From assembly GCF_002706795.1 (NCBI RefSeq), contig NZ_CP017705.1, positions 434,001 to 498,000 on the forward strand: a stretch of DNA of 64,000 nt, given 5' to 3'. Shown piece by piece: positions 36,991 through 44,119 of the stretch. How positions within the stretch are numbered: position 1 is the stretch's first letter; every line of letters begins with the position of its first letter. Origin of the DNA: Brevibacillus laterosporus DSM 25. Lineage in GTDB: Bacteria > Bacillota > Bacilli > Brevibacillales > Brevibacillaceae. Below the pieces are notes generated by a model. It was not told the origin of the DNA. It ran no database searches and worked only from the letters and a program-made list of their open reading frames with translations. Made by a program: the position numbers and the translations under genes.

Positions 36991-37566
36991 ATGTCCTATC
37001 CATTAAGAAGATCGCTACAAGAAGTTCATGATCAGCAAACAATTACGCATTTTTTAGAAACCACTCCTATCGGTCACGTAGGCTTTTCCCTTCATGACGA
37101 ACCATACGTAATTCCTGTCAATTTTGTCTGGACAAATGGTTGTATTTATTTTCATGGATCAATGGAAGGGCGAAAAAATACGTTGATGGCTAAGAATCCC
37201 CGGGTTTGTTTTACCGTCAGCCATGAGAGGGGCACTCTATCAGATCCGATCCCCGCTCACGTGGATACCGCTTATTTTAGTGTTCTTGTTTTTGGACAAA
37301 TCGAACTCATTACCGATCCGAAAGAAGCTACAGGAGTTTTACAAGTTATGCTAGACAAATATGTACCTGGTTATTTTGACCGTTCCCTATCTGAGGCTCA
37401 CGTCACCCAATATCGCTCTCCTTTGGGCAGTGCGGTTGGCGTGTTTAAAATTGTTCCGACACATATTAGTGCCAAAGAAAACCCACTAAAAGAACATAAA
37501 CTCTTTTATCCCGGCAAAAAAGTAACGGATGATGTGAAGAAATCACAGAAAAATCGGGAAGAATAA
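36991..37566 (+). CDS. Pyridoxamine 5'-phosphate oxidase-like flavin-binding protein
   Basis: 191 residues from MSYPLRRSLQEV; GGAGG lies 7 bases upstream. It is an FMN-binding split-barrel protein of the PNPOx-like/NimA-related group (IGHVGFSLHDEPYVIPVNF, then YFHGSMEGRKNTLMAKNPRV). True PdxH substrate residues cannot be confirmed by eye, so the substrate is open. It is divergent from a MocR regulator and 31 bp upstream of the LigD polymerase gene, so probably co-transcribed with it. Confidence 0.85.
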   Translation: MSYPLRRSLQEVHDQQTITHFLETTPIGHVGFSLHDEPYVIPVNFVWTNGCIYFHGSMEGRKNTLMAKNPRVCFTVSHERGTLSDPIPAHVDTAYFSVLVFGQIELITDPKEATGVLQVMLDKYVPGYFDRSLSEAHVTQYRSPLGSAVGVFKIVPTHISAKENPLKEHKLFYPGKKVTDDVKKSQKNREE

Positions 37567-37597
37567 GGCACATCCGAATAGCAGGAGGGGTTTATTC

Positions 37598-38494
37598 TTG
37601 GCGATTGCTACAACAGAGTATCGTATAGACATCGAAGGAAAAGAGCTAGTTATCACAAATCCAAATAAGCCTCTATGGCCTAAAGCCGGTGTAACCAAAC
37701 TCATTTATTTACAATATCTCATACAAATGGCGCCTTATTTGCTTCCTTATACAACTGATCGGTTTTTAACTGTGATCCGCTACCCACATGGGGTCGAGGA
37801 TAAATCCTTTTATCAAAAAAATCTTCCAGACTATGCACCAGATTGGATTTTACGTGCTGTGGATGGCTCCATCACCTATGCATTGTTAAATGATACAGCC
37901 ACCCTAATCTGGATGGCCAATCAAGCTGTGTTAGAATGGCATATTGCATTTCATACCTACCAACAGGAGTGGCCTACCGAGTTAGTTTTTGATCTCGACC
38001 CATCCACTCCCGATTTTACAGATGCAATAGAGGCTAGCCTGTATGTAAAAGAAATACTTGATGAGTTACAGCTCAACAGCTATCCCAAAACATCGGGGGC
38101 AAGTGGTATTCAAATCTACATTCCTATTCAGCCAGGCTATGCTTTTGAACAGACTCGAAAGGTAGGAGAATTTATTTGTAACTATCTAACGCAAAAGTAT
38201 CCTCAAAAACTAACAATTGAACGTCTCACGAAGAATCGAGGAACGAAGTTATATCTCGATTACTTACAGCATTGGCGTGGAAAAACATTACCCGCTCCCT
38301 ACACGACTAGAGCCAAGGAGCTAGCAACGGTCTCTGCCCCTTTAAGCTGGTCAGAAATAGAGAGTGTACACCCCAGTGATTTTACCATCCATACAATGCC
38401 TAAACGTGTCAAGCAAAAAGGAGATTTATTCCTTCCTCTGCAACAGCAAGAAAATCGATCCTCTCTAGCACATATTTTAGATATTTTAAAGTAA
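37598..38494 (+). CDS. LigD-type polymerase/primase domain protein (stand-alone)
   Basis: 298 residues. This is the archaeo-eukaryotic-primase-like polymerase module of LigD: NPNKPLWPKAGVTKLIYLQY, TVIRYPHG, the metal-binding DLDPS motif, and KTSGASGIQIYIPI. It fills gaps with ribonucleotides at Ku-bound ends. It has no ligase or nuclease part, unlike B. subtilis LigD. The start is TTG with GGAGG 9 bases upstream. About 2.2 kb separates it from the ligase gene, with the MocR/PNPOx pair between. Confidence 0.92.
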   Translation: MAIATTEYRIDIEGKELVITNPNKPLWPKAGVTKLIYLQYLIQMAPYLLPYTTDRFLTVIRYPHGVEDKSFYQKNLPDYAPDWILRAVDGSITYALLNDTATLIWMANQAVLEWHIAFHTYQQEWPTELVFDLDPSTPDFTDAIEASLYVKEILDELQLNSYPKTSGASGIQIYIPIQPGYAFEQTRKVGEFICNYLTQKYPQKLTIERLTKNRGTKLYLDYLQHWRGKTLPAPYTTRAKELATVSAPLSWSEIESVHPSDFTIHTMPKRVKQKGDLFLPLQQQENRSSLAHILDILK

Positions 38495-38626
38495 GATATT
38501 GAAAGGCATTTTTTGTTTTAATCCTTATCTTTACAGAAAAACAACTTTCATGAGAATGCATGAGGAAATACGTGCGTATTCTATGTTATACTTTCCCCAT
38601 GAGTAAACATGAGGAGGAGATTCACT

Positions 38627-39421
38627 TTGTATGATCCGATTGCCTTTTCCATCGGAAGCTTAGATGTCCATTGGTATGGACTTATTATGGGAACTGCTTT
38701 TTTACTAGGAACATATCTCGCGCGTTATAATGCCAAGCGCTCTGGTATAGATCCCGATCACATTTTAAACATGGTGGTCTGGATTATTCCTGCCGCTATC
38801 ATCTGTGCTCGTCTTTATTATGTAGCCTTTGAGTGGAATACGTATAAAGATAACTTGCTCGATATCTTTAAGGTATGGAATGGTGGTCTGGCAATCCACG
38901 GAGGATTAATTGGCGGATTTATCGCCGGTGCTCTGTATATAAGAAAATACAATCTGCCTTTCCTTACATTAGCAGATGCTATGATGCCAAGTGTTATCTT
39001 GGGTCAAGCCATCGGTCGTTGGGGTAACTTTATGAATCAGGAAGCTCATGGCGATGTCGCTTCTGCCGCATTCATGTCTAACTTCCCGGCCTTTATTCGC
39101 GAACAAATGTTCATTGAAGGTCAATACTACCACCCTACTTTCTTGTATGAATCCTTGTGGAATCTGCTTGTGCTAGCTCTACTGTTATTGATGCTGTATC
39201 AGTTCAAAAAATTTGATGGTCAAATTTTAGGTAGCTACCTCATTTTATATTCATTTGGCCGTTTCTTTATTGAAGGAATGCGTACAGACTCTTTGTATCT
39301 CGGACCTTTGCGTATTGCTCAAATAATGAGCCTAGCCCTGATGGTTGTAGGTCTAATTGTACTGGTTTACTGCTATCGTAGACAAAAAAAGATTGGCTCC
39401 AAGCAAAAAGATAGTATGTAG
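38627..39421 (+). CDS. lgt: Prolipoprotein diacylglyceryl transferase
   Basis: 264 residues, seven or so membrane segments. It attaches diacylglycerol to the lipobox cysteine of prelipoproteins. GRWGNFMNQEAHG is the Lgt signature, with HWYGLIMG near the start and FGRFFIEGMRTDS near the end. The start is TTG: the only suitably spaced site is AGGAGGAG, 7 bases before TTG at 38627; the ATG at 38609 lies on that site. A terminator follows. It would modify the lipoprotein encoded at 46147, among others. Confidence 0.95.
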   Translation: MYDPIAFSIGSLDVHWYGLIMGTAFLLGTYLARYNAKRSGIDPDHILNMVVWIIPAAIICARLYYVAFEWNTYKDNLLDIFKVWNGGLAIHGGLIGGFIAGALYIRKYNLPFLTLADAMMPSVILGQAIGRWGNFMNQEAHGDVASAAFMSNFPAFIREQMFIEGQYYHPTFLYESLWNLLVLALLLLMLYQFKKFDGQILGSYLILYSFGRFFIEGMRTDSLYLGPLRIAQIMSLALMVVGLIVLVYCYRRQKKIGSKQKDSM

Positions 39422-39441
39422 CAAGACCCATGACTAAATAA

Positions 39442-39488
39442 AGCATCCTTGTCTCTTCGTAAGAGGGACAGGATGCTTTTGTTTTTTA
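39442..39488 (+). terminator. Terminator of lgt
   Basis: AGCATCCTTGTCTCTT / AAGAGGGACAGGATGCT around CGT, followed by TTTTGTTTTTT. Long stem with two mismatches or wobbles. Confidence 0.85.
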
Positions 39489-39583
39489 AAGGGTTTTTTG
39501 CTCGTTTAAAAAAAATATGAAAAGGTCATACTGGATATACAGTCATAATCGACAGGCATTTCTGATAAGGGAGGGCTGAAAGA

Positions 39584-39823
39584 ATGACCAGTGAACTTTT
39601 AGAGGAATATCTGGATCACTTTGTTATTGTGTATTATCAACAAACCAACACTTCGAATCCTCTTACTTCCCATCATACGGAAGAAGGAGTGTTTTATGAT
39701 TTTGACAGTGCTGGAATCCTGCTCCGTCAAAATAACTTGTGTTATATTCCTTTTCATTCTATCCAAAAAATCGAAATAAAAGCTAGGCCCACTCTCTGGC
39801 AACGCTTAACAGGAGTGTCCTAG
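39584..39823 (+). CDS. Small protein of unknown function
   Basis: 79 residues, acidic N-terminal half (MTSELLEEYLDHFVIVYY), no membrane segment or known motif. GGGAGGG lies about 8 bases before the ATG. It stands alone between the lgt terminator and a hairpin that overlaps its own end. The C-terminal YIPFHSIQKIEIKARPT stretch resembles short PRC or PH-like folds seen in hypothetical Bacilli proteins, but I cannot name a family. Confidence 0.65.
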   Translation: MTSELLEEYLDHFVIVYYQQTNTSNPLTSHHTEEGVFYDFDSAGILLRQNNLCYIPFHSIQKIEIKARPTLWQRLTGVS

Positions 39824-39832
39824 CTTTTAGCT
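39777..39832. terminator. Bidirectional terminator overlapping the end of the small gene
   Basis: AAAAGCTAGGCCCACTC / GAGTGTCCTAGCTTTT (one mismatch/bulge), loop about 18 nt. The left arm lies inside the coding end of the gene at 39584. It can also stop pit transcription arriving from the right. Confidence 0.65.
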
Positions 39833-39856
39833 TTATAACCTAACTATTGTAAAATC

Positions 39857-40861
39857 TTATAGAAATACATCAAGAACACGATAGCTGATGGCAGCTAATA
39901 GAGCTACTATTGGAAGTGTAATCACCCACGTGAAGACGATACGTCCCGCAACCCCCCACTTAACAGCAGAGAATTTCTGCGAGGCACCCACCCCCATAAT
40001 AGCGGAGGAAATAACATGAGTGGTACTAACCGGCAATTTCAGGATCGTAAATAGAGTAATGATAAACGCAGAGGAAATATCAGCAGAAAAACCGGAAATC
40101 GGCTTGATCTTCATAATCTTTCCACCTAGCGTTTTGATAATTCTCCATCCACCAACAGAAGTACCAAATGCCATTGCAAGAGCGGCGGATACCTTAACCC
40201 ATAGAGGAATATCTGTTGTTGTAGCAAATCCACCAGAAACCATTGCAAAAGTGATGATCCCCATCGTCTTCTGTGCATCATTCGCACCATGGCTAAATGC
40301 TTGCCAAGAAGCAGACAGCACCTGTAAATAACGGAAGCCTCTATTAGTCTTGTGATAAGGCATGTTAGCAACGATTTTGGAAACGAGCTTAATAACAATA
40401 AATCCAATCACAAAGGCAATAAGCGGGGAAAAAATCAAGCCCTGAATGATTTTTATAAAGCCACCATAATTAACCGCACTAAAGCCTTCAGCTCCTACAA
40501 CCGCACCCGCAATTCCGCCGATTAACGCATGCGATGAAGAGCTCGGAATCCCAAACCAAGTAATCAGGTTCCAAAGAATCGCAGCGACCAATGCAGCAAG
40601 TACTACGACTAAACCATTTTGCAATTCAAATGGATTAGCAATATCGCTACCAATCGTTTTGGCAACACCTGTATAAGTAAGTGCACCGACCAAGTTAAAG
40701 ATAGCAGCCATAAGAATGGCCGTACGCGGGCTTAGTGCACGAGTTGACACCGAGGTAGCAATTGCATTGGCTGTATCGTGAAATCCATTGATAAAGTCAA
40801 AGCTTAAAGCCATAATCACCACAAGAATCAGGATGATTAATTCTGGCGACAGATTAAGCAT
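39857..40861 (-). CDS. pit: Low-affinity inorganic phosphate transporter (PiT family)
   Basis: 334 residues, about ten membrane segments. The two PiT signature repeats are FDFINGFHDTANAIATSVSTR near the N-terminus and FSHGANDAQKTMG in the second half. It imports metal-phosphate with protons. It overlaps the upstream DUF47 gene by 8 bp, the usual pit accessory pair. Confidence 0.95.
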   Translation of the reverse strand: MLNLSPELIILILVVIMALSFDFINGFHDTANAIATSVSTRALSPRTAILMAAIFNLVGALTYTGVAKTIGSDIANPFELQNGLVVVLAALVAAILWNLITWFGIPSSSSHALIGGIAGAVVGAEGFSAVNYGGFIKIIQGLIFSPLIAFVIGFIVIKLVSKIVANMPYHKTNRGFRYLQVLSASWQAFSHGANDAQKTMGIITFAMVSGGFATTTDIPLWVKVSAALAMAFGTSVGGWRIIKTLGGKIMKIKPISGFSADISSAFIITLFTILKLPVSTTHVISSAIMGVGASQKFSAVKWGVAGRIVFTWVITLPIVALLAAISYRVLDVFL

Positions 40862-41471
40862 TCTTCAGCACAATCCCTTCAACCAGATTAGAAACATCCT
40901 CAGCAAAATCAGCACAGTCTTCCAGTTTCTCATAAATCTCTTTCAACTTAATCGCTTCAATTGGGTCTTGCCCTGGTGTATTTAACAGCTCAGATACCAT
41001 TTTGCGATAATTCGCGTCTGATTCATGTTCAAGAGCTTTAATATCTTTTGCGATACCCTCTACCACTTTATGATCCAGCTTACGTAGAGTGCGAATCAAT
41101 TCAATTAGTTTAGAGGTTAGTTGGTGTAAGATGTTAGCTTGAGCTAGAACACGCTTGTCTACTTGTTTCACTTGGTAGAGATACATGCATTCTGCAGTAC
41201 TATCAATCAAGTCAATAACGGAATCCAGTGTATGAGCCAACGCGTGAATATCCTCACGTTCCAACGGTGTGATAAATGTTGAGTTTAACTGGTTCATTAT
41301 TTGACGAACAACAGCATCGCCTTCTTTTTCAACTGCTTTAATTTCAGCTACTCTCTCCTGTAAATTTTGGTAGTTGCTAACCATTTCAAAAAAGAGATGG
41401 GAACCTTTATGTACAGTCGCAGCTTGCTGTTCAAAAAGATCGAAGAATGTTGTTTTGTTAGATTTGATCAT
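40854..41471 (-). CDS. DUF47 PhoU-like phosphate transport accessory protein
   Basis: 205 residues, all helical (MIKSNKTTFFDLFEQQAATV and on), PhoU-like fold of the DUF47/YkaA family. These proteins are encoded before pit and regulate its activity. AAGGAG lies 13 bases from the ATG, rather far. A promoter and a PhoP-box-like direct repeat lie upstream. Confidence 0.92.
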   Translation of the reverse strand: MIKSNKTTFFDLFEQQAATVHKGSHLFFEMVSNYQNLQERVAEIKAVEKEGDAVVRQIMNQLNSTFITPLEREDIHALAHTLDSVIDLIDSTAECMYLYQVKQVDKRVLAQANILHQLTSKLIELIRTLRKLDHKVVEGIAKDIKALEHESDANYRKMVSELLNTPGQDPIEAIKLKEIYEKLEDCADFAEDVSNLVEGIVLKNA

Positions 41472-41509
41472 GGAAGAAATCTCACTCCTTCAGAATTATC
41501 ACCTCTACG

Positions 41510-41538
41510 ATTATATAAAACATGTATTTCTACGTAAA
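41510..41538 (-). promoter_or_regulatory. Possible SigA promoter of DUF47-pit
   Basis: Minus strand TTTACG (41533-41538), 17-bp spacer, TATAAT (41510-41515). The -10 box is perfect, the -35 box is a 4/6 match. Confidence 0.5.
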
Positions 41539-41568
41539 TTGATTTATAGTCAAAATTCGACAAAACTA

Positions 41569-41585
41569 TGTTAAGTTTTTGTAAA
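41569..41585 (-). promoter_or_regulatory. PhoP-box-like direct repeat
   Basis: Minus strand TTTACA-AAAAC-TTAACA: two TT(A/C/T)ACA hexamers 5 bp apart, the spacing of Bacillus PhoP sites; a weaker third (TTGTCG) follows after another 5 bp. About 31 bp upstream of the -35 box of the phosphate transport operon. Inferred from pattern and context. Confidence 0.4.
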
Positions 41586-41847
41586 GATATTAATAAGATT
41601 TCATAAACCGCTAGATGACAGGGTTTTCAGCGATTTCATTTCCTGTTTTTTTGTAAAAAAATCCTTTCTTTCCTTCATGAAAAATAAATAAAAAATACCT
41701 TCATTTACATTTATTTATAATTTATACATAGATTAACTGGTATCATTTAGATATTTCTTGGTATTAGATAACAGATTGTTAACAAAATGTTTGCTTGCCA
41801 AATCAATAGGTCATTCGTATCAGATGATCTCCATTCTTTTATGTCAT

Positions 41848-41875
41848 TAAAAAAACCAGAGAGTATCCTGGTTTC
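41848..41875 (-). terminator. Terminator of the GGDEF gene
   Basis: Minus strand AAACCAG / CTGGTTT with an 8-nt loop, followed by TTTT. It lies about 28 bp past the stop. Confidence 0.75.
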
Positions 41876-41902
41876 ATCCTCTCATTTCTATTGTGTACGT
41901 TG

Positions 41903-42622
41903 TTACATACATTCATGTATATGTTCATGTAATGGAACGGGGTTGGTATCTCGATGCCAAAATTTTATCTCGCCACCCACTGGACCACAATATAAGCAAT
42001 CACGTTGTTTTTTTGCTTGATACATAATTTGGTCTGCATAGGCAGTAAGTTCGGCAGCTGTAGTAGCATGATCTGGATAGGAAGCCACTCCTATACTAAC
42101 CGTCACTTCACCTATTTGTTGTCTAATTTTGTTTTGCAAACGTAGACCTACATCCACTCCTGCCTCTAGGCAAGTATGCGGAAGTAGAACCACAAATTCC
42201 TCTCCTCCCCAACGTCCAACCAGATCGTTTCCCCTTACATTTTCACGTAAAAACCTTGCGAATCGCTTCAAGATTTTATCGCCTTCCAAGTGACCATGTT
42301 CATCATTGTATTTTTTAAAATGATCCAGATCAATAACCAGCAATGTGACTGAATATTCGTAGATTTTCGCTTTCTGAATTTCCCTGTCCATCATCTTAAA
42401 AAACTGTCGATTAACCAGAACCTCTGTTAGAGAATCATGATGAGCCTGTTTTTTGTAATCCTCAAGTATTTTTCCAAAATAAAAGCCCCCTGCCCCCTGA
42501 AGAACTGCTAAAAAAAATGGAACATAGACAGCTTGAAAAGAGACCTGAGAAACGGCGCCAAGCCACCACCACAAGCAACCGAGCAGAAATCCAAGACCTG
42601 CTCCTCCATATCGATATCTCAA
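41903..42622 (-). CDS. Membrane diguanylate cyclase (GGDEF)
   Basis: 239 residues. Two short hydrophobic segments (about 8-25 and 30-48) lead directly into a GGDEF domain. The active-site loop is GGEEF, within GRWGGEEFVVLLP, and the product-binding I-site RxxD (RGND) lies five residues before it. It should make cyclic di-GMP from two GTP, with feedback inhibition. The start is TTG with GGAGG 7 bases upstream. No sensor domain is present, so membrane placement may be its only input. Confidence 0.92.
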   Translation of the reverse strand: MRYRYGGAGLGFLLGCLWWWLGAVSQVSFQAVYVPFFLAVLQGAGGFYFGKILEDYKKQAHHDSLTEVLVNRQFFKMMDREIQKAKIYEYSVTLLVIDLDHFKKYNDEHGHLEGDKILKRFARFLRENVRGNDLVGRWGGEEFVVLLPHTCLEAGVDVGLRLQNKIRQQIGEVTVSIGVASYPDHATTAAELTAYADQIMYQAKKQRDCLYCGPVGGEIKFWHRDTNPVPLHEHIHECM

Positions 42623-42801
42623 TTTGATACCTCCCCCAAGCTGGACGCTGTTTCATATCAATCAGGAGTAAATCTTTAGAACCATATTCTTTAGTTCATT
42701 TTACCCACTGATACTACTCATTTCAAGTTGAAACATTCCCTATAGCATCCCAGAAAAAGGATATTCTGTTCCTTTCCCAAAATAAGGCACAAAATAACGA
42801 A

Positions 42802-43224
42802 TTAGGTCCAATTGCTCATCCTTTGATGTAAAGTGCTTGTATGTAGTTCTAGCATAATCTTATCGGGATCATGAAAATATATACTTTTGCCGCCTCCACG
42901 AAGGATAGGACCTTTTACTATCGTGATTTCCTTCATACGTAGCAACTCCACTGCTCTGTCAAAATCCTCCTCGTTCATATAGAAAGCACAATGATGAAAA
43001 TACTGCCGTTCTAATTCGATCGGAAATATTTCCGTCCTTTCCAATAGACATATCCAAGCACTCCCCCATTCCAAGTAAGCATCTGCTCTGCCTTGATGCA
43101 CCAGTTTCATTTGCAATTTCTCACAATAAAAACGTAGAGATTGTTCCAGATTTGAGACCTGTAAAGTGATATGACTAAAGCCTGTGACTCTCATATTTAC
43201 ATGTAAATTTGCATTTTCATTCAT
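42802..43224 (-). CDS. FosB/FosX-like VOC metalloenzyme (possible fosfomycin resistance)
   Basis: 140 residues, a vicinal-oxygen-chelate fold. Likely metal ligands are His18 (FSHITLQVSNL), His78 (FHHCAF) and Glu127 (LELHT). GGGKSIYFHDPD and the end LHTSTLHQRM match the SIYF-DPD and H-GTL--RL signatures of FosB and FosX. FosB adds bacillithiol and FosX adds water to fosfomycin. The match is by eye, and a general glyoxalase role is not excluded. It stands alone with a GGGGGAG ribosome-binding site. Confidence 0.65.
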   Translation of the reverse strand: MNENANLHVNMRVTGFSHITLQVSNLEQSLRFYCEKLQMKLVHQGRADAYLEWGSAWICLLERTEIFPIELERQYFHHCAFYMNEEDFDRAVELLRMKEITIVKGPILRGGGKSIYFHDPDKIMLELHTSTLHQRMSNWT

Positions 43225-43512
43225 GCTTTACTCGCTCCCCCATCATCATTTCTTTTCCCTATGATAATGTTCTACAAGCTTAAAATCCCTAGCATCAATC
43301 TCATAAATCCCTTCTAAAATGCAACGATTTTTAAACAAGCATTTGTTCATGGATGAAGGAAATGTACTTATAAATCATACGATCTTATCCGCTTTTTCTT
43401 TTTCTGTTTTCTTATACTATACACAAAGTCGTTATGTGTCTCGCTTTGACGAAGTTTTCTATCTGTGGTTATATAAAAAGAAAATGCTTTTTGAATGGAA
43501 AGGACCCTGTTT

Positions 43513-43962
43513 ATGAATCCTAGCTCGTACTTAGCTGATGTATGTAATAGTTTAGGTCATAATCTTCACCGAATTGGTCAGCTTACCCGTGAGGAAACCA
43601 ATAAGGTATTAAAGCCTTACGATCTAACCCCTGAACAGTGGCAAATGCTTGCTGTATTATATAAAACAAATGGTGTTACCCCAACGGAACTAGGGGAGAT
43701 TACCTTACGTGACAAAACGACTATCTCCCGCATTTTGCCAGGTTTATTTAAAAAGGGATTTATTTATAAGGAAGCACATCCCCAAGATTCCCGTAGTTAT
43801 GTGGTTAAACTAGTAGATAAGTATCAGAGCATGGTAGAAGAATCATTAATTAAAATCCGTGAGCACTATCAAAATAGTTTTTTTGCTCCTCTATCAAAAG
43901 ATGAACAACAACAATTATTACATTTGTTAGTTAAATTACGTAAAGGTGCCGGCGACTTATAA
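43513..43962 (+). CDS. MarR-family transcriptional regulator
   Basis: 149 residues from MNPSSYLADVCNS; AAAGGA lies 8 bases upstream. The winged HTH comprises NGVTPTELGEITLRDKTTISRILPGLFKKGFI and the wing HPQDSRSYVVKL. MarR proteins repress neighbouring efflux or stress genes and release DNA on binding phenolic ligands. Neighbours on both sides are on the opposite strand, so its target is not evident; autoregulation is possible. A terminator follows. Confidence 0.93.
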   Translation: MNPSSYLADVCNSLGHNLHRIGQLTREETNKVLKPYDLTPEQWQMLAVLYKTNGVTPTELGEITLRDKTTISRILPGLFKKGFIYKEAHPQDSRSYVVKLVDKYQSMVEESLIKIREHYQNSFFAPLSKDEQQQLLHLLVKLRKGAGDL

Positions 43963-43992
43963 ACGTTAGGTTTCATGCTACTTTTTGTCGAT

Positions 43993-44033
43993 TAAAGGTA
44001 TTATTTCCAAGGAAATGATGCCTTTACTTTTTT
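43993..44033 (+). terminator. Terminator of the MarR gene
   Basis: TAAAGGTAT / ATGCCTTTA (one G-T pair), followed by CTTTTTT. Confidence 0.75.
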
Positions 44034-44053
44034 ATGATGCTTTTTTATTACAG

Positions 44054-44099
44054 AAAAAAGAGTAAGAATCTCTTGATAGTAAGCCTCTTACTCTTTTTT
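44054..44099 (-). terminator. Terminator of the Hpt-REC-GGDEF-REC gene
   Basis: AAAAAAGAGTAAG (44054-44066) / CTTACTCTTTTTT (44087-44099), perfect 13-bp arms with U-tracts on both strands; 20 bp past the stop. Confidence 0.85.
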
Positions 44100-44119
44100 A
44101 TACACATATATGTTTGTTA

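Larger units (their letters stand above)
41472..41902. other. Intergenic region between the DUF47 and GGDEF genes
   Basis: 431 bases, AT-rich, no coding sequence recognised. It holds the promoter and PhoP-box-like repeat for the DUF47-pit operon, a weak ACAGG / CCTGT hairpin with a T-run near 41616-41660, and the terminator of the GGDEF gene at 41,848-41,875. Confidence 0.5.
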
